In this document: positions 21,372-30,195 of the stretch, piece by piece | Layout of the letters: the number at the start of each line of letters is the position of its first letter | How positions within the stretch are numbered: the stretch's first letter is position 1 | From: Okapia johnstoni | Lineage: Eukaryota; Chordata; Mammalia; Artiodactyla; Giraffidae | Assembly: GCA_024291935.2 (NCBI GenBank) | Contig: CM044306.1 | Location: 7,700,001 to 7,764,000 of the forward strand | Reading direction: 5' to 3' | Length of the DNA: 64,000 nt | Notes under the pieces: model-generated | Told to the model about the DNA's origin: nothing | Database searches by the model: none | Seen by the model: the letters and a program-made list of their open reading frames with translations, nothing else | Position numbers and translations under genes: made by a program

Positions 21372-22768
21372 TTAAATTTGGAAAACTCAGCAGTGGCCAC
21401 AGGACTGGAAAAGGTCAGTTTTCATTTCAATCCCAAAGAAAGGAATGCCAAAGAATGCTCAAACTACCACACAACTGCACTCATCTCACACGCTAGCAAA
21501 GTAATGCTCAAGATTCTCCAAGCAAGGCTTCAACAGTACATGAACCATGAACTTCCAGATGTTCAAGCTGGATTTAGAAAAGGCAGAGGAACCAGAGATC
21601 AAATTGCCAACATCCACTGGATAATCAAAAAAGCAAGAGAGTTCCAGAAAAACATCTACTTCTGCTTTATTGACTACACCAAAGTCTTTGATTGTGTGGA
21701 TCACAACAAACTGTGGAAAATTCTTAAAGAGGTGGGAATACCAGACCACCTGACCTGCCTCCTGAGGAATCTGTATGCAGGTCAAGAAGCAACAATTAGA
21801 ACTGGACATGGAACAACAGACTGGTTCCAAATCAGGAAAGGAGTACATCCAAATTGGGAAAGGAGTACGCTGTACATTATCGTCCTGCTTATTTAACTTA
21901 TATGCAGAGTACATCATGAGAAATGCTGGGCTGGATGAAGCACAAGCTGGAATCAAGATTGCCGGGAGAAATACCAATAACCTCAGATATGCAGATGACA
22001 CCATCCTTATGGTAGAAAGTGAAGAAAAACTAAAGAGCCTCTTGATGAGAGTGAAAGAGGAGGGTAAAAAAGTTGACTTAAAACTCAACATTCAGAAAAC
22101 TAAGATCATGGCATCTGGTCCCATCACTTCATGGCAAATATTTGGAGAAACAATGGACACAGTGATAGACTTTAGTTTTTGGGCTCCAAAATCACTGCAG
22201 ATGGTGACTGCAGCCATGAAATTAAGAGATACTCGCTCCTTGGAAGAAAAGTTATGACCAACCTAGATAGCATATTAAAAAGCAGAGACATTACTTTGCC
22301 AACAAAGGTCCATCTAGTCAAAGCTATGGTTTTTTCAGGAGTCGTGTATGGATGTGAGAGTTGGACTATAAAGAAAGCTGAGTGCCGAAAAATTGATGCT
22401 TTTGAACTGTGGTTTTGGAGAAGACTCTTGAAAGCCCCTTGAACTGCAAGGAGATTCAACCTGTCTATCCTAAAGGAAATCAGTCCTGACTATTCATTGG
22501 AAGGACTGATGCTGAAACTGAAACTCCAATGCTTTGGCCACCTGATGTGAAGAGTTGGCTCATTTGAAAAGACCCTGATGCTGGGAAAGATTGAAGGTCG
22601 GAGGAGAAGGGGACGACAGAGGATGAGATGGTTGGATGGCATCACCAACTTGATGGACATGAGCTTGAGTAAACTCCAGGAGTTGGGTGATGGACAGGGA
22701 AGCCTGGTCTGCTGCAGTCCATAGGATCGCAGAGTCAGACACGACTGAGCAACTGAACTGAACTGAAA
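21372..22768 (+). mobile_element. BovB (RTE) LINE, 5'-truncated, reverse transcriptase remnant
   Basis: Fragments of the RTE-type polymerase are readable: FIDYTKVFDCVDHNKL (palm motif A), then LRYADDTILMVESEEKL (catalytic YADD motif C), then a C-terminal part with GVVYGCESWTIKKAE. The frame breaks after ...GTTDWFQIRKGV by a 22-bp tandem duplication at 21827-21868, and there are further breaks near 22140 and 22440, so no protein can be made. The 3' end (GTCAGACACGACTGAGC then ACTGAACTGAACTGAA) is the standard BovB terminus, shared with Bov-A SINEs. BovB is the family known to have spread horizontally among vertebrates. Confidence 0.95.
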
Positions 22769-23364
22769 TCCTTTCAGTGAATGGAACTGAGTGAGCTGAC
22801 TGCCTGAGCACAGCAGGTCAGCTGACCAGATTTCCCCTCTGCAATCAGAGCCAAGGTCCCTGCACAGCCCTGGGGACTCCTGCCCTGTAAAGCTTCTGAT
22901 CTACTTCTGTCACTTATCTCTAGACTGTGTGACTCTCTCCATGTAACAAATATAGGTCTACACTGGCCATGAATAATGTAAAATTCAAATGTCCTAGACC
23001 TCACCAGCAAAAGTAGTCACAACAACATTAGCATTTCCCTCTCAGTAGTTCTGAGCCCTTGCCCCCTCATTCAGGAATGCTAGTGCATTTTTTAAGTGTT
23101 TCTCAGTTATTTCCGGATGGCCTATGCAGTGCACTTGACACGTGCTCAGGCACAAGGCCTCATTGCATTTTGCTCCAGTCACTTGGCCACAGCCCAGCAG
23201 CCTGTGACACCCCATCCGCCGTGACCCTGCTGCTGTTCTACCAAGGGCCCTGTCAGGTGTGAAAGCTCCACTGTGTCCTCTGGCACAGTGGCCCTTCTTG
23301 AGCTGGGATGAACAGCCCTCACTGCACACTGGGTGGCAATTAGTCTGGGACCCAAGACAGCCCC

Positions 23365-23547
23365 CTGCCTGCAATGTAGGAGACTTGGATTTAATCCCTG
23401 GGTTAGGAAGATGCCCTGGAGAAGGTAATGGAAACCCACTCCAGTATTCTTGCTTGGGAAATCCCATGGACAGAGGAACCTGGCAGGCTACAGTCCATGG
23501 GTTTGCAAAGAGTCGACACAACTGAGTGACTTAACACTTTCACTTTT
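23365..23547 (+). repeat. Bov-tA SINE with target-site duplication
   Basis: The element (GCCTGCAATGTAGGAG ... GTCGACACAACTGAGTGAC) lacks part of its head and is flanked by CAAGACAGCCCC on both sides (about 23353 and 23548). Confidence 0.93.
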
Positions 23548-23639
23548 CAAGACAGCCCCGCCAGAGCCCAGAGCCCTCAGTCTTTCACAGATCAGCTCCT
23601 GCAGCCTCATCGTAAAAGTACAGACTCTACAGGCTAGGA

Positions 23640-23850
23640 TCAAACCCCGATTCTACCAGTTACTAGTGTGTGAACTGGGGCAAGTTATGTAACATTTCAA
23701 TGTTCCTCTTTCCCCATCTGTAAAAACAGGAGTAGTGATAACGCACTTCACGGTGCAGTGGTGAGGATGAAACGAATTAATATCCATAAAGTACTCAAGG
23801 AGTGAATGTCTCACAGTAAGTGCTATAAAGCATTAGCTATCATTATTGTT
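23640..23850 (+). repeat. MIR SINE
   Basis: CAAACCCCGATTCTACCAGTT ... GGGGCAAGTTATGTAACATT ... CCCCATCTGTAAAAACAGG ... TAAGTGCTATAAAGC is a clear MIR. Confidence 0.8.
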
Positions 23851-24349
23851 TTGCCAGCAGATCACCTGCCTACACACAAGCAGCTTTTGGCAAATTCCAC
23901 ACTTACAGCCTGAAATAAATTTAGTCTGCAGAGAGAGACCTCATTCTTTCTTTTGGTATTGTACAAAATAATTTGTCTTCAAGGGTAAAACAGAGAAACT
24001 TAGGGGCCAATTTCACACAATTGGAGCTATTGCTGACTTAATGATCGTATTTGTGGAGTACTTACTGTGAGCAGAGGCAGTGGAATACCAACTAGGTCTT
24101 TGAAGAATTTAAAAAGAAAAAACAAATTAGACTTCTGCCTTGAAGTGCTTACAATCAAATTAAGGAAGGTGAACATTAACAAATGTGGTAACTTGAAAAT
24201 TCAAGTCCCGGAAACATATTACTACACACAGAACAATTTAATCCAGACTTAAATGCCACTGAGATCATTGCTAAAGGGCTGATGAGAATTGGGAAAGGGT
24301 GATGTAGAAAAGGTTTCGTGGTCTTGCAACTTTACTATATTATTACTAC

Positions 24350-24458
24350 TGGTCGCAGGACACGCAGCACGTGAGATCTTAGTTCCCTGACCAAGGATCG
24401 AACCAGTGTTTCCTGCACTGGAAGCCCAGAGTCAATCACTGGATTGCCAGGGAAGTCC
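24350..24458 (-). repeat. CHR-type SINE fragment, reverse
   Basis: It ends with ATTGCCAGGGAAGTCC and holds GACCAAGGATCGAACC. Confidence 0.8.
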
Positions 24459-24629
24459 GCACATTTAATTTCCAAATACGTATAAATTCTGGCTCCGACT
24501 CTAGTTGTTGTTTTGCCCTTTTACAATTTCAAAACTAAAGCCAGGGTGACTGTCTGAAAAATAGCCCTCTGGAGCAGCAGACGGTGTTACACTACTCTGT
24601 TTTTTTTTCATAAAGTATAATTATTTTTG

Positions 24630-25560
24630 CGTGGCGCCCCCGGGGTTCAGAGGAGTTTAGAGCCCGGCCCGGCCCGGCCCGGCCCGGCCCGGCCCGGCCC
24701 GGCCCGACCCGTCGCTCTAGGGCGCCCTCTGCCGCCCGCGCCCCCAACTAAGAGCAACAGAGCGGGACGTCGAACAACGAATTCCCTGGGAATCTCCTTT
24801 TCTTTCACTAACGCAACCACCCCCTCCATGACTCTCATAAAATCCGTCGAGCAATTAACTACAATGTCCGGCGGGGCCCCGGTTCCCTCAGTCGTTCCTC
24901 TCGAAGTGCCCTCGAACTTTCTGCGGCCTCCACCACCCAGCCAGTCTGGGCCAGGCACAGCCTGTTCACTCAACAAATAGCGACTTTGTGACCGAAGCGA
25001 CCGTCGGTCTTCGTTTTCTAACCGCCGGGGTTTCTATACAGAGCAAGCCTCCCGCCCTGGGCTCTCTACTGCCCCCAGCGGCGGCCACCATCTTACCCGG
25101 GCTCCAGAACTGCGGGCGCCCCTCAGCGGCCGTTGCTCACACTCCGTTTCCCAGCAGCCCTTTCTCAATAGCGCGAGAGTTCGGGCGAGACTTCCGTGAA
25201 GACTTGCGCGCAGGCGGAAGCCCGCCCCCTCTTCCGATGCGGGCTGCATGGCTGGAAGTCATGGCTTCCTCGCTGTGGTTCCAGCAAGGCCAGCAGCCTC
25301 GGGCCTTTGGCGAGGGAAGGCCGTGGAGGTGGGTAAACAGCTTATTCCTTGATACGGCGCTAGCATACTTGGCCTCCCGCTGCTCGAGGGCGAAATAGTG
25401 ACGCTAGGCCTGGTTCCCCTACCCCCTCACCCCCATAGATGGTTGGGAGGATTAACTGAGATACTCGGTGAGAAAACGCTTTCCAAAGGGCGCGAGTTTT
25501 TGCTACTGAGGGGAGAGAGCCCAAGCCCACCTTTGCATCGGAGCGTCCCTCCTGGAGGAG
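24630..25560 (+). promoter_or_regulatory. SNHG16: CpG island, probable SNHG16 promoter
   Basis: CpG density rises sharply against an AT-rich left flank. There is no TATA box. A pyrimidine tract CTCTTCC at 25229-25235 resembles the 5'-TOP start usual for snoRNA host genes, and a plausible first donor (GTGGAG|GTGGGT) lies at 25328/25329. The exact start is inferred. Confidence 0.65.
24662..24705. repeat. (GGCCC)n pentanucleotide repeat
   Basis: About eight to nine near-perfect CCCGG/GGCCC units sit at the left edge of the SNHG16 CpG island. Confidence 0.95.
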
Positions 25561-25881
25561 AGCGGCTCTTCCATCCTGCGCAGCCCCCAGGCCTCGCAGC
25601 CATGCTGAGGCTCAGCGTTTTAAATACTGTTCTTGGGAATGAATATCCTGTTTGTTCCTGTTAATGTGTTATCCATATTTCTTTTAGATTAAAGATGTAG
25701 GCTGTGGGCTTTGAAAAAAAGTCACATGAAAACCATCATCCAGAGATGTAAGGATCCTTGTGATGAGATTTCTATAAATGGTAAGAGTTCCAACTTTCAC
25801 AGAATTGCACAGATTATGGTTCCTTTAGGTGTTGGCTTGTTAGATTTCAGAGATGTGTGGGTCTTCCCACACATTAACGGG

Positions 25882-25927
25882 TATCTGAAAGATACTTGTG
25901 TAGACCTTCTTGAATAGGTTTTCCTTT
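25882..25927 (+). repeat. 46-bp duplicated segment in SNHG16, copy A
   Basis: It begins TATCTGAAAGATACTTG and is the same as 27258-27303 except for one base. Copy B lies inside a candidate exon. Confidence 0.95.
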
Positions 25928-27099
25928 TAGTGCCCAGATAAGTAGTATGAACTCTTTCCTGGACTCCTCGCCAAGCACCCTCACAGTGGTTGTTACAACA
26001 CTGTATGAGGTAGATGTTTTCCTTTGTTGCTCCCAAGTAAACTGAATTAATGAGTTCACGTGCCCAGAGTTACACAACTAGGTTATTATTTTTTTTAAGA
26101 GCCATAAAAATATAGCTGTAAGTGATTTTGGAAGGGGGACATTATTACTAAGCTTCATTGAGATATATTGAACAACTGGTCATTGAGTTAGACTAGTGGT
26201 TCTCAGCTAGGGGTGGAGGGTGTTGCTGGGATCCAGGTGATGCCCCTAATTATCCTATAGTGCACACGACAGGGCCCCCACCACCCTGACAAAGAACTCC
26301 CCACCCAAAATGTAGAATTGAAGTGGAAACCCAGTGTTAGACTGAGACTCCAGTCTCAGCCTATTACCAGGTAACCACACCAGAACCTTGTTTCTTCATT
26401 TCTAAAAGACAGGAGTGGTGCTTTTCAGGCCTGGCTCTGCACCTACAAAGTGTTCCGGGACCCCACCTCCAGCCATGCTAAGATGGGTGAGGTGGCTCTA
26501 GAGTGTGGCCCAAGAATCACGTGTGGCTGTTTAAGAACAGATGTGGAGGAACAGTGAGATGATCTGATCTACTTTTAGCTCAGGGATTTTTATTACAGCA
26601 AGGTTATAGTACTGGCTATTTTTAAGTAGCTCTCAGGGCAGATCTATAATCCCTATCTTAAAGAACTGAAAGCCACATGGTCGCTCTGCAGTATCGTTTT
26701 GCACACAGAGGTGAGCAAAGGAGAAGTGACCTTGTTTGGTGTTGATTCTTCTTGGCATCAGGCACCCTTTGTGCAGCTGGCCTTCAGTGGTCTGGCTGAA
26801 AGGAATAATCCACACTATTTTAGGCATTTTTACTGACAGCGCAAAGATGCTGAAATATATACTTGGTTACTAGACACTGTGCTCAGGGAGACCCTGGCTT
26901 TAAAAGAACCGGAACGGGGACGCTGCGTACAGCTAGGCACTAGATATAAAGTTTTTGCCCTTGAGGGAAAGCACATTCTAATAAAGTAGGTAAGATTGAA
27001 TGAGTTCCCAGGAAAGGAAGTAAAGTGGAATTTGGTAAGGAAAACAGTTTGCTTGTGCTGTGGATGTCAGTGCTGTGCACTGGCAGCTGGGTGGGGAGC

Positions 27100-27182
27100 T
27101 GAGTCCATGATGATGTGAAGTTATCCCTGTCTGAAGGCCAAAAAAAGGCCTTTGAGTGTGGAATCTGGATATCTGAGACTCA
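27100..27182 (+). ncRNA. SNORD1: Box C/D snoRNA, SNORD1 type, copy 1
   Basis: The terminal stem TGAGTC/GACTCA pairs perfectly (27100-27105 with 27177-27182). Box C ATGATGA is at 27107-27113, box D' CTGA at 27131-27134 and box D CTGA at 27173-27176. The guide AGTTATCCCTGT directly before D' is complementary over 12 nt to ACAGGGATAACT of 28S rRNA. The fifth base before D' pairs with a G, which fits the 28S guanosine 2'-O-methylation attributed to SNORD1. It lies in an intron and is released by splicing and trimming. Which of the human A/B/C copies it corresponds to is not decided. Confidence 0.93.
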
Positions 27183-27257
27183 GTTTCCCAAGTTTGCTTT
27201 GGAGAAAATTGAGGCCTGGTTTATTTGGTTTGTTTAATGCCTGAATTAACAGTGAGC

Positions 27258-27303
27258 TATCTGAGAGATACTTGTGTAGACCTTCTTGAATAGGTTTTCC
27301 TTT
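27258..27303 (+). repeat. 46-bp duplicated segment in SNHG16, copy B
   Basis: It begins TATCTGAGAGATACTTG and sits just right of the first SNORD1 copy, within a candidate exon. It matches 25882-25927 at 45 of 46 positions. Confidence 0.95.
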
Positions 27304-27656
27304 GCAATTTCCCCTCGCCAGGTACAGCCTCAGTTTGAGGCCGAAAAGGATACTCCAGAAAAAGACACTGGCTGCAGTGCCGTGGCAGCTGCCCTGGACC
27401 GGACATGGAATTTCTCTCGTGTGTAAAAGAGAAAACCTTTGGTACAGGCCTGGGTGGATGTTCTTTTTGTTTCCCCTGGTCCTTGGGTTGTGCTGAGTGG
27501 CAAGGAGACTTTGACATAGGTCTGTTTTCTTTGCTAGGTGTCTGCAGCATGTGAAACAGAACTGACCTGCTTTACCTAAAGCAAGTGAAACTGTTCCTCT
27601 CCTGTTTGTAATGTAAGCTTTCTGTTTCTATCTTACGTGTCCCAAAGAATCCCCAC

Positions 27657-27725
27657 AAGCCTGTGATGGTTAGTTATCCCTGTCTGAACATCTCGACTGA
27701 GGGAAAACAATCTGTTCTGAGGCTT
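27657..27725 (+). ncRNA. SNORD1: Box C/D snoRNA, SNORD1 type, copy 2
   Basis: The stem AAGCC/GGCTT (27657-27661 with 27721-27725) encloses box C GTGATGG (27663-27669), box D' CTGA (27684-27687) and box D CTGA (27717-27720). The same 12-nt guide AGTTATCCCTGT sits immediately before D' at 27672-27683. Outside the guide and boxes it shares little with copy 1, so the two are old paralogues held by function. Box C has a G in the last position (consensus A). Confidence 0.9.
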
Positions 27726-27800
27726 AAGGGGCTGGCCCTGGGCTCTTAAAAGCAATTCAGGCTTTATAAGGGATCAGGTGGAACACACTCCAAAGGGAGT

Positions 27801-29823
27801 TGTGCTTACGTACCCTGCCGAGACCCCAGTCCTGGTGCCCCATCCCGCTGCCACTTGAAAACCAGTGGTGGGCTGCCCTGTCACCCTTTGGCTTTGAGGG
27901 CACAGGCTACAAGAGGTGGCAGAAATGGGCAAGTGGCCCGGATTTGGCTTATGGTCTTAGTGTGGAATGAGAGTGCTTGTCACATATTTCAAGAAAATGA
28001 ATGCACTCTTTGAGACAGCCGGCAATGGAAGATGTATGCCGGCTGTGGCAGTGAGCACACTTCAGGACTATCTGATCTCTCTCTCTCTTTTGTACCATAT
28101 CCTGACATTCAGGAAAAAAGGGGTACCATGGCACTAGCATGGTTTCCAGGTGCCTTGTGCACGCAGGGCACTCTCCTGGGGTTAGCCCAGCTCTTGTCTG
28201 AATGGCATGGCTGGCTTGTGAGCGAGAGAGTAGCAGAGTGGCACTTGGCTTTGTTCCCATTGGAATGCCACACTTGAAGTGGGCACAGATTGCCTTTCTT
28301 TTCTGCTGAAGTTGGGAGGTGTGTGCAGCTCTTCATACGTAAGGTCACATATTTGTTCAGTCACCAAGGAAGCTCTATTTGGGGTGGGATTTAAAGAACT
28401 AGAAAACTAGTCCAAGCAGCCTGCAGCCTAAAGCAAAACATAGTGAAAGGATGTGTTACAAGTGGGAAGGTCTACCTGCTGGGTTACAGTCTGCTTCTGA
28501 GCAGACTTGACTGTTCTGCATGACCCAAGTAAACCTGGAGGGGTTTTTTGTGTTTTGTTTTTTAAGCTCCACCGCATGTGAACCCTGGCTGTTGGCAGTG
28601 AGGGCGCCGTGTCCTAACCATTGGACTACCAGGGGATTCCCCAAACCTGTATGTTTGACTTCAGAGGGTGTCTGAATATAAATGCCCCCAGCACTTTGTG
28701 GGTGCTCTTTACTGGACCAGATTCTGTTTCTTCAGATCACCGTCTCCTGGAAGGAGGCATTTGGGACCCACTAGCCTGCACTGAATCAATCTGGTTGTGC
28801 CTTCCACACACACAAACACACAGGCAAAATGATAGATTGCTTAGAATGAGTTCCTTCAGGGTTGCCCTTTTTTCTTCTAAATTAAGGTATAACTAAGAAC
28901 ATTTGCAATACCACACACAGAGTGTAGGTGATCTTGGTACAGTGGGGGGACTACAGTGATTGTAAAATGAAACTCACATGTACACGCTCTGTTGAAGACT
29001 TAAGCGGAAACAGGTGTTCAGCCTAAAAAAAAACATTTCTCAGCGGATTTCTACAGTGTGTCTTGGGTTTAACTTTAAAGCAAATTAAAACATTTAAAGT
29101 TGACTTAGTAGCATTTGTGGATTCCAGATTGAGACCCATTGTAAGAGCAATGATTTCTTCTGTGAATCAGCACATTCTTTTATAAATGAAAGCTTAAAGT
29201 TTCTCACTAAATTGATGTTATACAATTGCCTGGTTTTGCTAACTACAGATGTGATGGGAATAAGGGGGAAAAATACAGGGGGAAAGGGGTCCAGGCATCA
29301 GGAAGCCATGCTTTCTCAAGTAGCTGCTATAGTAGTTAAATACTACATGTCCTTTCTCTTAATCACCCGACTTAAGTTTCTAAAGCAGCAGTGTTGTACG
29401 GAGAGGAATGACCCTTTAGAACCAGGGGCCAGAGGCCAGGTTCTGGGTGGGAGGCTCTTGCCAGCCAGCCCTGGGGAGATCTCCCCAACCCGCTCCACTG
29501 CCTTGCGGAGTGTAGCGACACCAGACCGTCAAACCCAGGGTTTGCGTGCAGAGCTGTGTAGTGGTCATTCAGTTGATTTACACTTTGAAGCCTGTATAAT
29601 CTAAAAGAAAGCTGCCTGTATCCAGTCAAATTATTGAAGCCTTGACGGTCAATGTCCAGGAATGAGGGTTTGTTACCCAGTAATGTCCTTTTGGTGATAA
29701 GGTGGTAATACATTTTCAGTGGGCCTTTAATGAGAGGCCAGAACGTCCCGGTGGTTCATACTCTCCATGCTAAACACCCTGTGTGATACACTACTTTTCT
29801 CAACACAAACACAGACACAATGG
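27801..29823. other. Between SNHG16 and the ST6GALNAC2 stop codon
   Basis: This two-kilobase stretch must hold the converging 3' ends of SNHG16 (plus) and ST6GALNAC2 (minus). On the minus strand an ATTAAA at 29726-29731 follows the ST6GALNAC2 stop by about 95 bases and may be its poly(A) signal. Apart from one SINE fragment I see nothing else. Confidence 0.5.
28540..28642 (-). repeat. CHR-type SINE fragment, reverse
   Basis: The segment ends CCATTGGACTACCAGGGGATTCCC, the reverse of the tRNA-like head. Confidence 0.7.
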
Positions 29824-30195
29824 TTATCCATCATTTATGCAATTAGCTAGTTTCAAATCATTTTCTGCCTTTTGTGCTCCCACTTTATCAAGGGGCAGAA
29901 GAAAGTCAGTTCCCTTTCTCAGAAAAGCTGTTCCAACATGTCCTTGAGCTGAACTGCTTTGGAGTCTGAGGCTGGACATGCTAGTGGGAGGATTTGGGCT
30001 GAAAAGTGCATTTGTTTCTACTGCTGCTTGACCTTCATTAATTGAGAGGCCCTGAGCCACTCCTGCCTGGGACCTAGTCAGTCCTTGGATGCCACAAGGC
30101 AAGGCTTCCCACAAAGAGCATGGCTTCTTCATTCGATCGAAATAGTGGTCAGAAAATTTCTGGTAGTTGCTTGTGATGAATCCATAGGCACTAAC
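29824..30195 (-). CDS. ST6GALNAC2: ST6GALNAC2 exon 9 with altered C-terminus
   Basis: It opens [20 protein letters not shown] then RMKKP, matching the family over 25 residues. The next family segment of 22 residues, which holds NHDLSLE (motif VS), is replaced by nine residues (CSLWEALPC). GIQGL then lines up with the family's GILQL, but the terminal stop is read through and about 90 more residues follow to a TAA at 29824-29826. The extension has one histidine and no H-x4-E. Confidence 0.85.
   Translation of the reverse strand, partial: VSAYGFITSNYQKFSDHYFDRMKKPCSLWEALPCGIQGLTRSQAGVAQGLSINEGQAAVETNALFSPNPPTSMSSLRLQSSSAQGHVGTAFLRKGTDFLLPLDKVGAQKAENDLKLANCINDG

Larger units (their letters stand above)
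25229..27800 (+). ncRNA. SNHG16: snoRNA host gene SNHG16 (partly resolved exons)
   Basis: Position between PRCD and ST6GALNAC2, the CpG promoter and two SNORD1-type snoRNAs identify the host. No sizeable conserved reading frame crosses it, as expected for a non-coding host. Candidate exons seen from splice signals are about 25229-25328; about 25688-25780 (TTTTAG acceptor, GTAAGA donor); about 27253-27321 (TTAACAG acceptor, GTACAG donor); and one from 27539 (TTTGCTAG acceptor). The first snoRNA ends about 70 bases before the 27253 acceptor, the usual spacing for intron-encoded box C/D RNAs. Exon borders, the 3' end and the transcript count are uncertain. Confidence 0.7.

Noticed and set aside
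24647..24976. 109-codon minus-strand frame at the left edge of the SNHG16 CpG island
   Set aside because: Its end is the translated GGCCC repeat and the rest resembles no family I know. A divergent transcript is possible, but coding is unsupported.
25757..25890. Possible third box C/D snoRNA (GTGATGA at 25760, CTGA at 25884)
   Set aside because: It would be unusually long, the terminal stem is only three pairs, and there is no element complementary to rRNA that I recognise.
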